DNA of 64,000 bases, taken from the NCBI GenBank assembly GCA_965243695.1, contig CBDEWC010000047.1:443010-507009 (forward strand), read 5' to 3'. The notes beneath the pieces were generated by a model. The model ran no database searches. It saw nothing but the letters and a program-made list of their open reading frames with translations, and had not been told where the DNA came from. Positions 1 through 10,122 of the stretch are shown in pieces. The DNA comes from JAKVCB01 sp965243695. GTDB taxonomy: Bacteria > Planctomycetota > Planctomycetia > Pirellulales > Lacipirellulaceae. The position numbers and the translations under genes were made by a program. The stretch's first letter is position 1. Every line of letters begins with the position of its first letter.

Positions 1-2
1 GT

Positions 3-1925
3 GTGGATGATGCATCAATCGACAGGCAAAATCAGGGGACTTTTCAGCCGCAGGATTCCTCGGTGGTGGTTGCAGGAACCATGTCGGCCAAAGAAGTTGA
101 GCCAGGGGGCTCGGTGACCTTGTCGCTAAGTTTGCGACCAGCAGCCCAATATCACGTATACGCCTGGGCAGATCGGGCCAGCGAGGTTGGTCCCAAACCA
201 ACACTGATTGCCTTTAAAACGACCTCCGGGCTGAGGGCGGAGCCACCTACGACCACGGCTCGCGAGATCCTCCAGGATCAATCGGATATCGGTTGGGGGC
301 TGGCTCGGATTCATGCGGGTGAGGTGACCTGGACCATGCGCCTTGAGGTTCCACCTACCGCAAAACCAGGGTCTCACCAGATTTCCGGGTTGATCGGTTT
401 TCAGGCATGCGAGGGGGAAGCAGGAAGCGGCAGTTGTGAAGTTCCGACGGCCGCCCAATTTCAGGTCACCGTCGATGTTGGCAACAAGCGCAACGGATCC
501 TCGATCCCGGTGCAGTTTACTTCTGCCAAGTATTCTGCCGCTGAAAAACTGGCAAATCAACATTCAGAACCGGTTGCGGTCGGGAAGACTTATGACCTCA
601 GGCAGATGAAGATTGTGGAGTTTGAGGGTTCGATTCTGCACTACCTGATATTTGCTTTTGTGGGTGGTGTGGTGCTCAATTTGATGCCATGTGTTTTGCC
701 AGTCATCGGGTTGAAGGTAATGAGCTTTGTGGAGCAGTCTGGTCGCAGCCGGTCCCATGCACTGATGCTGAACATCTGGTATTCGTTGGGAATCGTGACC
801 GTCTTTCTGGTCCTCGCTGGCCTTGCGATCACGGCCGGTTTGACCTGGGGAGGGCAATTCGGCAGCACCGCATTCAACGTCATGCTGGCCGGACTGGTGT
901 TTGCGATGGCATTAAGTCTGTTAGGAGTATGGGAGATCCCAATTCCAGGGTTCTTTGGGAGTGGCAGCACGCAGGAAATGGCTACGAAGGAAGGCCCGCT
1001 GGGCGCGTTCCTCAAGGGAGTGGTGACGACGATTCTCGCGACTCCTTGCACGGGACCGTTTATGGCCTCAGCGATTGGTTGGGCTGTGCGGCAATCACCC
1101 GGTACTACGCTGCTAGTTTTTGGCAGTGTGGGCGTTGGAATGGCGAGCCCCTATTTGCTGATAGGTGCGTTTCCCCGCTTGATCGCTTTCCTGCCAAAAC
1201 CGGGAAACTGGATGGTCACGTTCAAGCAGTTGATGGGGTTTATTCTCTTGGGGACGGTGGTCTTTTTACTCTCCTTTATTGACGAACAAGCAGTCGTTCC
1301 TACCCTGATATTGCTCCTCGGTGTTGGGCTGGCATGTTGGGCCGTCGCAAAAACGCCACTCACTGCAAGCCTGAGGGACCGTCTAGAAGCTTGGGGTACG
1401 GCTGCTGCGATTGTGTTGCTGGCTGGTCTGATCGGTTTCGGCAACCTGGTTTCGGTGTTGACGAATGTGGTGGAGTTGGGAGGGGGTGCGGAATCGGTCG
1501 AAGTGGAACCGTGGCCACCGTTCAGCCTGGCCGAACTTCAGCAGACCGCGGTGGTCGATGGCCGCACCGTGCTGGTCGATTTTTCGGCAGAATGGTGTGT
1601 GAATTGCAAAGTGTTGGAAGAAACCGTGTTGCATACCGAGCCGGTGATGAGTGCCATCAAGAAGGCCGGTGTGGTGGCGCTCTACGGCGATTTCACCAAA
1701 CAACCACCTGAACTTGCAGAGACAATCAAGGCGCTCGGCAGCGATGGTGTGCCGGTCATTGCAATTTTTCCGGGTGGCGATCCTTATCATCCGATTGTAT
1801 TTCGTGATGGCTACACGGTCGGCGGAATCGTGGATGCAATTCGTGATGCAGTTGCCAGGACCTCCTCGGCTAGCGGGCTTCCTGCTGCGCAGGTTAGTGC
1901 GGCAAAAGTTCCTGCTCTGGATTGA
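3..1925 (+). CDS. dsbD: DsbD-type thiol:disulfide interchange protein (5' end cut by window edge)
   Basis: Membrane protein that carries electrons from cytoplasmic thioredoxin to periplasmic or extracytoplasmic thiol proteins. Residues about 20-155 resemble the N-terminal immunoglobulin-like DsbD domain. A multi-span membrane part follows (about 210-480) with the two family cysteine motifs, MPCVLP near residue 228 and TPCTGP near 346. The C-terminal thioredoxin domain carries WCVNC near residue 530. The open frame begins with a GTG at the very edge and has no signal peptide, so the true start is almost certainly upstream of the window. It converges on purM with about 40 bases between them. 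The family call is firm; the exact electron acceptor cannot be told. Confidence 0.9.
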   Translation: MDDASIDRQNQGTFQPQDSSVVVAGTMSAKEVEPGGSVTLSLSLRPAAQYHVYAWADRASEVGPKPTLIAFKTTSGLRAEPPTTTAREILQDQSDIGWGLARIHAGEVTWTMRLEVPPTAKPGSHQISGLIGFQACEGEAGSGSCEVPTAAQFQVTVDVGNKRNGSSIPVQFTSAKYSAAEKLANQHSEPVAVGKTYDLRQMKIVEFEGSILHYLIFAFVGGVVLNLMPCVLPVIGLKVMSFVEQSGRSRSHALMLNIWYSLGIVTVFLVLAGLAITAGLTWGGQFGSTAFNVMLAGLVFAMALSLLGVWEIPIPGFFGSGSTQEMATKEGPLGAFLKGVVTTILATPCTGPFMASAIGWAVRQSPGTTLLVFGSVGVGMASPYLLIGAFPRLIAFLPKPGNWMVTFKQLMGFILLGTVVFLLSFIDEQAVVPTLILLLGVGLACWAVAKTPLTASLRDRLEAWGTAAAIVLLAGLIGFGNLVSVLTNVVELGGGAESVEVEPWPPFSLAELQQTAVVDGRTVLVDFSAEWCVNCKVLEETVLHTEPVMSAIKKAGVVALYGDFTKQPPELAETIKALGSDGVPVIAIFPGGDPYHPIVFRDGYTVGGIVDAIRDAVARTSSASGLPAAQVSAAKVPALD

Positions 1926-1965
1926 CCAGGCTACGTGGACCGTTGGTTGCGTTGCCAGTTCGTTG

Positions 1966-3027
1966 CTAGGCCCAGCCTGACGTACCGGTGCCTTCAACGA
2001 CCGAGCCCAGAATCCAATTTTCATGGCCGGAATTGGTGAGCTGTTGTTGAATACTTTCTGCAAAGTAGGGGCTTACCAGCAAGACCAGCCCGATCCCCAT
2101 ATTAAAGACCCGTTCCATTTCTTGCTGATCGATATTGCCAATGTCTTGCAACCAATCGAACAGGGGAGGGATGTTCCAGCTGCCGGCTTGAATTTGTGCA
2201 TCGACACGTGGGTTGAGCGAGCGGGCAAGATTTTCGTGAAGTCCTCCACCGGTGATGTGGGCAATCCCGTGGACCACACCTTTGACCTTGTAGTGGTTCA
2301 GTACGTTGCGGACAGCCTGGACGTAAATAGTGGTTGGCTCAAGAAGTAACTCTCCGACGGTTGCCTGGCACGACTCAACCCAATCGTCCATCTCCAGGCC
2401 TGCTAATTCGAAGACGACTTTTCTCACCAGGCTGTAGCCATTCGAGTGAAGGCCACTGGAAGCTAAACCGATGATGGTGTCTCCGGCCGTGACGGCAGAA
2501 CCGTCCAGGATTTTTTGCCGCTCCACCACTCCGACACAAAAACCAGCCAGGTCATAATCATCGACCTGATATAAATCAGGCATGATTGCCGTTTCTCCTC
2601 CTACGAGGGCCATATGGCCCTGTAGGCACCCGGTGGTAATACCCTGGACGATCTCTTTGAGTCGCGCCGGATCATCTTTCGACATTGCCACGTAGTCGAG
2701 GAAAAACAAAGGTTCCGCCCCGGTGCAGAGGGCGTCGTTAACGCACATGGCGACCAGATCGATGCCGATGGTGTTGTGGATACCAGCCTTCTGGGCGACT
2801 TTGAGCTTTGTGCCAACTCCATCAGTTGCCGAGACAAGTACCGGGTTCACATAGTTGCGCGAGAAGAGTTGGCCGGTGAAATCGAGCTGGAACAGGCCAG
2901 CAAATCCCCCTTCCGAGGGCAGGACCCGGGGTGAATGAGTCCGCTTTAGCAGGGAGGGTAGCTGGGCCATCGCCTTGCCGTACAGTTCAAGGTCAACTCC
3001 CGAATCTTTATAAGTTGTTTTAGTCAT
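1966..3027 (-). CDS. purM: Phosphoribosylformylglycinamidine cyclo-ligase (AIR synthetase)
   Basis: Cytoplasmic enzyme of de novo purine synthesis. It closes the imidazole ring of FGAM with ATP to give AIR. At 353 residues it has the usual length. The N-terminus (YKDSGVDLE) and the glycine- and aspartate-rich nucleotide segment VSATDGVGTKLK are characteristic, followed by GIDLVAMCVND, GGETAIMPD and, near the C-terminus, HITGGGLHEN. It stands alone: convergent with dsbD and divergent from glgX, with no other purine gene beside it. The ATG start gives the canonical N-terminus. Confidence 0.97.
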   Translation of the reverse strand: MTKTTYKDSGVDLELYGKAMAQLPSLLKRTHSPRVLPSEGGFAGLFQLDFTGQLFSRNYVNPVLVSATDGVGTKLKVAQKAGIHNTIGIDLVAMCVNDALCTGAEPLFFLDYVAMSKDDPARLKEIVQGITTGCLQGHMALVGGETAIMPDLYQVDDYDLAGFCVGVVERQKILDGSAVTAGDTIIGLASSGLHSNGYSLVRKVVFELAGLEMDDWVESCQATVGELLLEPTTIYVQAVRNVLNHYKVKGVVHGIAHITGGGLHENLARSLNPRVDAQIQAGSWNIPPLFDWLQDIGNIDQQEMERVFNMGIGLVLLVSPYFAESIQQQLTNSGHENWILGSVVEGTGTSGWA

Positions 3028-3442
3028 TGGAGATAGGAGGGAAAGGGGAAATCAAGCCGAGCCCTCGATTCTACGAGCGGCATGCCCTGACTGGCAAGTG
3101 GTAGGTAGACGGTTGGTGACTTGGTTCGATTCGGTTCACTCTACCGCCGGTGCGTCCTCTAGGGAGGGAAGGGTTCGGGGCGAGGATTCTGAGGATGCTG
3201 ACCGCCCAAGGTCTAAGGTACGATACCATCTTGAGTAAAGTGATTCCTTGCGAGATGTCGAAGGTAAAAGGACGTCTTTAGCCATTGTGGCCGGTTCGCA
3301 GAAACGGCGCGTTCGCTATTGCTTCCCGAGACAGTCGGGTCCTTACCTGATTGTCAATTTGTACCTGACCTTTCCGACCCTCCCGATGTTTCCGATGCTC
3401 ACACAAACCACCAATTTCCTGACCCGTCAAGCGAGCGTGGTC
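3028..3442. other. Intergenic region between divergent purM and glgX
   Basis: This 415-base stretch holds the promoters of two divergent genes. The glgX frame stays open back to a TTG at 3248, with ATGs at 3389 and 3395, but the translation there has no recognisable domain. I see no RNA gene, repeat or clear promoter hexamers. Confidence 0.5.
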
Positions 3443-5506
3443 ATGCCCAAAGCCATTCCACCGATGCAATTCAACTACCCGATTCCCTACGGGGCAATCG
3501 TCCGCGAGGACGGTGTGCAGTTTGTTGTTTTCAGCAAGTCGGCAACCGCCATGCGGGTGCTCTTGTATCGTCGCGTCAGCGACCGTGAACCAACTCGTCT
3601 GATTGAGTTTAATCCGGCAACGGATCGCTGGGGGGATGTCTGGAGTGTATTTGTTCCCGGGCTTCGTGCGGGACAACTGTATCATTTGCAGGCCGATGGT
3701 CCGTACGATCCCGCGTCAGGTCACCGTTTCAATCTGCAAGCGAGGCTGATAGATCCTTATGCGAAGGCACTGGCTGGTCGTTTTCAATCATCGGACGATG
3801 GTGTTGTGCGGCCACCGAAGTGTGTGGTTGTGGAGGATACGTTCGACTGGAAGGGAGATCGACATTTACGCCACCCTTTCTCCGAGACGATCATCTACGA
3901 AATGCATGTTCGTGGTTTCACGCGGAGCAGCACCAGTGGTGTTCAACACCCGGGAACTTACCTTGGCGTGATCGAGAAAATTCCTTATCTCAAATCGTTA
4001 GGGGTGACTGCCGTTGAATTAATGCCGGTCCACGAATTTCCGATGATGGAGTCGGACGGGGCAAGATCGGACCGGCCCAATTATTGGGGCTATGACCCGA
4101 TTGCATTCTTTGCACCACACCGCGGATACATGCACGGCAACAAGCCAGGCAATCAAGTCTACCAGTTCAAAGAGATGGTGCGGGCTTTGCACGCCGCAGG
4201 CATTGAAGTCATTCTCGACGTTGTCTTCAACCACACCGCCGAAGGGAATGATCGGGGTCCGACATTGTCCTTCAAAGGTTTGGAAAACAGTGTCTATTAC
4301 ATGCTCAATGACGATGGAACCTACAAAAACTTTTCTGGTTGTGGCAATACGGTCAATGGGAATCATCCCACGGTCCGCGAAATGATTTTTCATTGCTTGC
4401 GGCATTGGGTTTACAACTATCACGTTGATGGGTTTCGTTTCGATTTGGCATCGATCTTGAGCCGCAATCGGGATGGTGAATTAGTCCCGAATCCCCCGAT
4501 GGTGGAGATCATCGCTGAGGATCCTATGCTCGCTGACACAAAGATTATCGCCGAGGCTTGGGATGCCGCTGGAGCGTTTCAGGTCGGCTGCTTTGCGACC
4601 TCCCGCTGGGCCGAGTGGAACGGCTTGTATCGAGACGATATTCGCCGCTACTGGCGGGGCGACGCCGAAATGACTGGGAAGATAGCAACACGTTTGTCCG
4701 GTTCCAGTGATCTCTATCAACCCAGTGGTCGGCAGCCGTACCATAGTATTAACTTCGTCACCTCACACGACGGCTATACGCTGAATGATCTGATTAGCTA
4801 CGAACAGAAGCATAATCAGGAGAACGGCGAGGAAAATCACGATGGCGATAACAACAATTACAGTTCGAATTACGGTGTCGAAGGTCCCACCAGACGTCGC
4901 TCCATCACAAAGCTGCGGACCCGGCAAGCAAAAAATTTAGTGGCCTCGCTATTACTTAGCCAGGGAGTCCCCATGATTCTCTCCGGTGATGAAGTGCTGA
5001 GAACTCAACGAGGCAATAACAATGCCTACTGTCAGGACAATGCGACCACCTGGTTCGATTGGCGGTTATTGGACCGAAATGCGGAGCTGCTCCGTTTCTT
5101 CAAAGGCCTGGTGACCTTCCGGCTCCACCAGCCGAACGTCCGCCGCGCGTCGTTCCTGACCGGTACCTCCAGCTGTCCGCACGGTTTACCCGATGTGAGT
5201 TGGTATGGTGCTGCTGGGGAACCGGTCGACTGGCAAGCGACCTACCATAGCCTCGTCTGCCTTTTTGGCACCAGCGGGATTGATGACCCTGCCGCCAGGG
5301 AGGTGATGATATTGATGCATGCTGGACAAAGTCCCCAGGCGTTTAACATTCCCTCACCAGCGGGCCAACTCCGCTGGCGATTACTACTCGATACGGAGGC
5401 CCAGTCCCCTGACGATATCTATCCGGAAGCCGACGGGCCGCTGCTCAAAACGGATGGTGTGGTGACGCTCGACCATCACGCGATGCGTTGTTTTGTGGCA
5501 GAATGA
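3443..5506 (+). CDS. glgX: Glycogen debranching enzyme (GH13 isoamylase type)
   Basis: Hydrolyses alpha-1,6 branches of glycogen or limit dextrins in the cytoplasm. A CBM48-like N-terminal domain (YPIPYGAIV..VQFVVFSKSA) precedes a GH13 barrel. The barrel motifs are EMHVRGFT, DVVFNHTAEG (region I), GFRFDLAS with the nucleophile Asp (region II), IIAEAWD with the acid Glu (region III) and TSHDGYTL (region IV). The frame is open from 3248, but the first 65 residues are unlike the family, so I chose the ATG at 3443, close to the CBM48 domain. No strong ribosome site decides this; 3395 and 3464 are possible. No glycogen synthase gene lies nearby. Confidence 0.93.
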   Translation: MPKAIPPMQFNYPIPYGAIVREDGVQFVVFSKSATAMRVLLYRRVSDREPTRLIEFNPATDRWGDVWSVFVPGLRAGQLYHLQADGPYDPASGHRFNLQARLIDPYAKALAGRFQSSDDGVVRPPKCVVVEDTFDWKGDRHLRHPFSETIIYEMHVRGFTRSSTSGVQHPGTYLGVIEKIPYLKSLGVTAVELMPVHEFPMMESDGARSDRPNYWGYDPIAFFAPHRGYMHGNKPGNQVYQFKEMVRALHAAGIEVILDVVFNHTAEGNDRGPTLSFKGLENSVYYMLNDDGTYKNFSGCGNTVNGNHPTVREMIFHCLRHWVYNYHVDGFRFDLASILSRNRDGELVPNPPMVEIIAEDPMLADTKIIAEAWDAAGAFQVGCFATSRWAEWNGLYRDDIRRYWRGDAEMTGKIATRLSGSSDLYQPSGRQPYHSINFVTSHDGYTLNDLISYEQKHNQENGEENHDGDNNNYSSNYGVEGPTRRRSITKLRTRQAKNLVASLLLSQGVPMILSGDEVLRTQRGNNNAYCQDNATTWFDWRLLDRNAELLRFFKGLVTFRLHQPNVRRASFLTGTSSCPHGLPDVSWYGAAGEPVDWQATYHSLVCLFGTSGIDDPAAREVMILMHAGQSPQAFNIPSPAGQLRWRLLLDTEAQSPDDIYPEADGPLLKTDGVVTLDHHAMRCFVAE

Positions 5507-5605
5507 CCGACGGGTGGAAATCTTTGGTTGATTTAGGCTGATTCCCAGGTGGTTTTCCTGTAGCGACTCCTGTCGTAGAATCAGCGGCAAGGCGACGGTG
5601 CAAAC

Positions 5606-6844
5606 ATGCTTCCCAAAATCCACATCATCGGTATTGGCGACGACGGGCTCGATGCGGTTTCTGCGTCGGTTCGAGAGCTGATCGAACGCGCTGAACTACT
5701 CTTGGGGACCGAGCGAGTACTGGACCTGTTGCCCGACTTGCCCTCCGACCGCAAGGTGATTGGTAGCGATCTTGACGACCTGCTGAAGCAAATTGAGGTG
5801 GCCGGAAAACGCCGCACCGCACTGGTGGTTTATGGCGATCCGATGTTCTACGGGTTGGCACGTTACATTTGCGAAGCCCTTGGAAAGGAACGATTCGAAG
5901 TTGTTCCCCACGTAAGCAGTATGCAGTTGGCTTTCGCCCGCGTCATGGAAAGCTGGGAAGAGGCCTACCTTACCAATCTTGCCAACCATCCACTGGATGC
6001 GGTGTTGGAGAAAATTCGTACCTCTCAGCGGGTTGGGTTATTCACGACCGATCTGCATGGCCCCGCTGAAATTTCCAAAGCGCTGCTGGAACGGCACATC
6101 GACTACTTTACCGCCTATGTGTGTGAAAATCTTGGGGCACGTGACGAACGGGTAACCCGGGGAACGTTGGCTGAGATGACCAACATGCGGTTCGATTCTC
6201 TCAATGTGATGGTACTGATTCGTCAGCCCGATGCGCCTGATCGCCCACGCGAAGCAATCGGCCAAAGACTTTTTGGAAATCCTGATGAAGCATTCCTTCA
6301 GTCGCAGCCCAAGCAGGGGTTGCTGACACCAGCCGAAGTGAGGTCCCTGGCGCTGGCCCTGCTCGACATTGCGCCCTCAAGTATTATTTGGGATGTGGGA
6401 GCCGGAAGTGGTTCGGTCAGCATCGAGGCAGCCCAACTGGCGAGCGAAGGCACCGTCTATGCAATTGAAATGGATGCTCAGGATTATGGTCTGATTATTG
6501 AAAATGCTGCCCGTTTCAAGGTGGCCAACGTGGTCCCTGTGCTAGGCAAGGCTCCCGAAGCCTGGGAAGCATTGTCAGATCCCGATGCCGTGTTTGTGGC
6601 GGGTAGCGGTCGCGAAGTAACGCGCATTTCTGCCGCTGCGTATCAACGATTACGCTCTGGAGGACGTCTCGTGGTGAGTCTTGTCTCGATCGACAATCTG
6701 GCAGAGCTGCGACGGGCGATGGGAGAACATACTTCCGATGTAAAGGTGTGGATGGTCAACGTTGCCCGGGGAACCGATCAGCTGGAAAGATTGACCTTTG
6801 AGTCGCTCAATCCAAATTTCTTGTTGGCAATGACCAAAGTGTAA
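5606..6844 (+). CDS. cobL: Precorrin-6Y C5,15-methyltransferase (CbiE/CbiT fusion)
   Basis: Bifunctional cobalamin (corrin ring) enzyme that methylates C-5 and C-15 of precorrin-6Y and decarboxylates C-12. Residues about 1-200 form the CbiE tetrapyrrole methylase domain (IIGIGDDGLD at the start, VVYGDPMFYG later). Residues about 210-412 form the CbiT class I methyltransferase, with the SAM loop DVGAGSGSVSIEAA. The length of 412 residues matches CobL fusions. No other cob gene lies in the window, so it is isolated here. It converges on argJ with about 100 bases between the stops. Confidence 0.95.
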   Translation: MLPKIHIIGIGDDGLDAVSASVRELIERAELLLGTERVLDLLPDLPSDRKVIGSDLDDLLKQIEVAGKRRTALVVYGDPMFYGLARYICEALGKERFEVVPHVSSMQLAFARVMESWEEAYLTNLANHPLDAVLEKIRTSQRVGLFTTDLHGPAEISKALLERHIDYFTAYVCENLGARDERVTRGTLAEMTNMRFDSLNVMVLIRQPDAPDRPREAIGQRLFGNPDEAFLQSQPKQGLLTPAEVRSLALALLDIAPSSIIWDVGAGSGSVSIEAAQLASEGTVYAIEMDAQDYGLIIENAARFKVANVVPVLGKAPEAWEALSDPDAVFVAGSGREVTRISAAAYQRLRSGGRLVVSLVSIDNLAELRRAMGEHTSDVKVWMVNVARGTDQLERLTFESLNPNFLLAMTKV

Positions 6845-6947
6845 GTCACTCTCTTAATTTCCAGAACGTAGATTACCAGCATCGGTTTGGTTGGGCGCTT
6901 GTTGGGAACCCACTCGATTCCCCCAGCGACCCTATGGGAAAACCAGA

Positions 6948-8141
6948 TCAAGTGTGATACTCAGCGTTTAGCCGCACGTATTCTGAGGTCAGGTCGGTGG
7001 TCCAGAAGCGGGCGGCCGACGAGCCTTCCTGAAAGATCATCACGATATGGGTATCGCGGTTCGAGGAGATTGAATGGCTGACCGCAGCAGGATCGAATTG
7101 GACTGGGGTTCCATGTTCGTACAGCAGGATGCCATTCAGGTGAAGCGACACATGTTCAGGATTGAACGGAACGCCGGCATAACCGGCTGCCGAAACGATT
7201 CGTCCCCAGTTGGGATCGGCACCCGCGACGGCTGTTTTTACCAACGGACTGTCCGCGATGGTCTTTCCGATCTGCAAGGCGTCGTCACGCGATCGACAGC
7301 CGTGGACCTCAACCGTGATGAGATGGGTTGCTCCTTCGCCGTCAGCCGGAATGGATTGAGCGAGGTCCTCACACACCTCAACCAGCGTTGCACGGAACTC
7401 GTTCAGAGCTTTTCCCGCAAGCGGCGGAGGGCCTGCTGCACCGTTGGCTAGCAGTAACACGGTGTCATTCGTGCTCATGTGGCCGTCGACACTGATGCAA
7501 TTGAAGGACTCGGCGATTGCTTCGACAAGGGAAGCTTGGGCATCGTCGACGGTGAGCGCCGCGTCGGTCATGACCACCGCTAACATGGTGGCCATGTTTG
7601 GTCCAATCATGGCAGCACCTTTGGCGAGGCCGGTGATGCGGATTGTTTTTTGGGCAATGTCTACTTCCCGGCCACAAATCTTGTGGATCGTATCGGTGGT
7701 CATCATCCCGCGGGCCGCTCGAATGAGTGACGGTTCATCGTGGGATAGTTGTTCGGCTGCCGCGCGAATTCCCTGCTCAATGTTTGCCATCGGGAGTTGT
7801 TCCCCGATAATTCCCGTCGAAAGAACCAGCGTTTGTTCTTCGTGAATGTTGCACTGCTGGGACACCCAGTTGGCTGTCTGGCGGGCATTTTGTAAGCCCT
7901 CTTCTCCGGTGCAGGCATTGGCGCAACCGGAGTTGATTACGACTGCACGAATCGAATCGCTGGGTGTTCTTTCGCGATCAAGTTCAACGGGTGCAGCCAC
8001 GACGAGATTTTGGGTGTACACACCTACCCCGACGGCTGGGCGGTCCGTGATGATCAGCGCAAGATCTTCCTTGTCTGCGTGACTTTTGATTCCGCAGTGA
8101 ACGCCAGCGACAGAAAATCCTTGGGGAACGGGTGGAGTCAT
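6948..8141 (-). CDS. argJ: Bifunctional glutamate N-acetyltransferase / amino-acid N-acetyltransferase
   Basis: Arginine biosynthesis. It transfers the acetyl group from N-acetylornithine back to glutamate (cyclic pathway) and may also acetylate glutamate from acetyl-CoA. It is a self-cleaving N-terminal nucleophile enzyme. The conserved cleavage segment KGAAMIGPNMATML is present, and the nucleophile Thr is at residue 185. The 397 residues fit the family. It lies 53 bases downstream of argC on the same strand, so the two are probably co-transcribed. It is the last gene of the ten-gene minus-strand run. Confidence 0.97.
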   Translation of the reverse strand: MTPPVPQGFSVAGVHCGIKSHADKEDLALIITDRPAVGVGVYTQNLVVAAPVELDRERTPSDSIRAVVINSGCANACTGEEGLQNARQTANWVSQQCNIHEEQTLVLSTGIIGEQLPMANIEQGIRAAAEQLSHDEPSLIRAARGMMTTDTIHKICGREVDIAQKTIRITGLAKGAAMIGPNMATMLAVVMTDAALTVDDAQASLVEAIAESFNCISVDGHMSTNDTVLLLANGAAGPPPLAGKALNEFRATLVEVCEDLAQSIPADGEGATHLITVEVHGCRSRDDALQIGKTIADSPLVKTAVAGADPNWGRIVSAAGYAGVPFNPEHVSLHLNGILLYEHGTPVQFDPAAVSHSISSNRDTHIVMIFQEGSSAARFWTTDLTSEYVRLNAEYHT

Positions 8142-8194
8142 AGGTTTTCAGAATCGCAAGTCGCAATCGGTCCGTTGTTTCGGGTGCCGAGAGT

Positions 8195-9223
8195 TCAGAG
8201 TAAGGCTGTTGTTTCTGGGAAGCCGTGCATTAAGTTGAAATTTTGGACCGCGGCTCCCGATGCGCCTTTGAGCAGGTTGTCGATCACACTGACGACAACC
8301 ACGCGGTCTCGTACCACGTGGGCCGTGAGGTCGCAAAAGTTAGAGCCGACAACCTGTTTGGTCGTTGGGAGTGACTCGGAGATCCGAATAAAAGGTTCAT
8401 TTTGGTAGGCATCTCTCAGGGTGTCGAGTACGATCTCGCGCGATGTTTTGCCTTGGGGGACACCATAGCAGGTACTTAAGATCCCACGATCCATGGGAAT
8501 CAAATGGGGTACGAAGAGTACGCGTACGGGTTTTCCTGTCTGATTATCGTGGTTGGCCATGTCGCACAATACTTGATCAATTTCAGGCGTGTGACGGTGT
8601 GAACCAACGCTGTAGGCGGCGAGGTTCTCGTTGCATTCAGGAAAATGCAAATTCGGTTTTGGCTGACGGCCTGCTCCGCTCGCACCGCTCTTACTGTCGA
8701 CAATGATCGTATCGGCACTAATTAAATTGGTCCGGAGCAGCGGAGCCAGTGCCAGGATAGCCGCTGTCGGATAACAGCCAGGGTTGGCCACCAGGCGGGC
8801 AGACTTGATACGTTTCCGATAGAGCTCGGGCAAGCCATAGACGGTTTGGGGAAGCCGCTCTGGATCGGGATGGGTGACCCCGTATGTCGCTTCATAAACC
8901 GAGACATCTCGAAGCCGGTAGTCGGCACTGAAGTCAATGACCGAGCAATCGGCGTCAAGCAAGGTAGCCACCGCTGAGGCACTGGCACCATGGGGCAGGC
9001 AGCTGAAGACACAGTCGGCCCGCTCAGCCACTTCTGCCGTTGTAAGTTGTTCCAGAGCCAGGTCGAGTCGACCTGCCAGGGCAGGGTGCACTTCCTCTAG
9101 CGACGGGCGACCTTGTTGACGCGTGGTCAGCGCGGTGATCTCGACTTCTGGATGGCGCAGCAACAACCGGCATAATTCGAGGGCCGTGTAGCCGGAGGCA
9201 CCTAAAATTGCGACACGAATCAT
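8195..9223 (-). CDS. argC: N-acetyl-gamma-glutamyl-phosphate reductase
   Basis: NADPH-dependent third step of arginine synthesis. It reduces N-acetylglutamyl phosphate to the semialdehyde. The N-terminal Rossmann motif is AILGASGYTALELCRLL. The active-site segment NPGCYPTAAI has the catalytic Cys at residue 150. The C-terminal part has HRHTPEI and FVPHLIPMDRGI. It has 342 residues, a normal length. It is followed by argJ after 53 bases and separated from coaB by about 175 bases that hold no feature I recognise. Confidence 0.97.
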   Translation of the reverse strand: MIRVAILGASGYTALELCRLLLRHPEVEITALTTRQQGRPSLEEVHPALAGRLDLALEQLTTAEVAERADCVFSCLPHGASASAVATLLDADCSVIDFSADYRLRDVSVYEATYGVTHPDPERLPQTVYGLPELYRKRIKSARLVANPGCYPTAAILALAPLLRTNLISADTIIVDSKSGASGAGRQPKPNLHFPECNENLAAYSVGSHRHTPEIDQVLCDMANHDNQTGKPVRVLFVPHLIPMDRGILSTCYGVPQGKTSREIVLDTLRDAYQNEPFIRISESLPTTKQVVGSNFCDLTAHVVRDRVVVVSVIDNLLKGASGAAVQNFNLMHGFPETTALL

Positions 9224-9398
9224 GGAAACGATAGGGGGTAAGCAGGGTCACGTCGAATTTGACAAGCACAGATTCTACCTGTCACTTGACTGGAACGCGA
9301 GACATGGCTGAGGGTGCAAAGGTTCGTTCTCAAATAGCGGCTGGGTGTCGTTGAACAGCCCTCCGCAAGCAGCAGCGGGCCGTTGGAGTGCTTGAAGT

Positions 9399-10040
9399 TC
9401 AGGTTTTTGCCCTTGGTTCAATGAGTTTTGATTGAATCACTGCCAGGATTCCCTGGCCGACTTCCTGTTTGGGCCCCGAAAGGCGGGCCAATACCGTACC
9501 ATCCGGGGACAAGACTTCCACATGGTTGGTTTGCGACCTCATCGCCGTGGCATGGTTGCTGACCATCAGGTCGCAACATTTGCGTTCCAGCTTGGCCAGT
9601 GCCCTCAGGCGGACATCCTGGGTTTCCAGTGCAAAACCGACCACCCAGCGGTCTTTTTTCTCGTTTGCGAGCGTTGCCACTACGTCGTCAGTTTCGACGA
9701 GTTGAAGGGCCAGCGGCTCACCCGTCTTGGCGATCTTTTGCGAGGCAATGCGTCGAGGCCGGTAGTCACAGGGGGCAGCGGCGCCAATCAACCCGTCGCA
9801 ACTGGCAAAGACTTCGATTGCGGCCGTCAGCATTTCCTCGGTCGAGACGACCGGGATCACCGTGGCCTGACTTGGATAATCGACTTCGGCCGGTCCGCTC
9901 ACGATGACAACATCGTGGTTGAGCCGGAGCGCTGCCTCGGCCAGGGCACAGCCCATCAAACCGCTGGACGCATTGGTCAAATAACGTATCGGGTCGAGGT
10001 ATTGTCGAGTTGGCCCGGAAGTGATGAGAATTTTTGCCAT
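9399..10040 (-). CDS. coaB: Phosphopantothenate-cysteine ligase domain protein (CoaB-type, stand-alone)
   Basis: Coenzyme A synthesis: joins 4'-phosphopantothenate and cysteine. The protein has about 213 residues and consists only of the C-terminal half of the usual CoaBC fusion. The opening ILITSGPTRQYLDPIR and NASSG match the nucleotide and substrate site of the ligase. GFALETQD and the lysine-rich segment near residue 160 also fit. The ATG at 10040 gives the family N-terminus; the frame is open to a TTG at 10052. The decarboxylase partner is the preceding gene, coaC, 82 bases upstream on the same strand. Two separate proteins replace the single CoaBC chain found in many bacteria. Confidence 0.88.
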   Translation of the reverse strand: MAKILITSGPTRQYLDPIRYLTNASSGLMGCALAEAALRLNHDVVIVSGPAEVDYPSQATVIPVVSTEEMLTAAIEVFASCDGLIGAAAPCDYRPRRIASQKIAKTGEPLALQLVETDDVVATLANEKKDRWVVGFALETQDVRLRALAKLERKCCDLMVSNHATAMRSQTNHVEVLSPDGTVLARLSGPKQEVGQGILAVIQSKLIEPRAKT

Positions 10041-10122
10041 TGCAGCCACCAAAGCGGCCCATCAGTCCGCCAATGTTTTGCCATTCGTTTCAGGGTTTTA
10101 GACAGCCTGTTCGAGGTTCCGA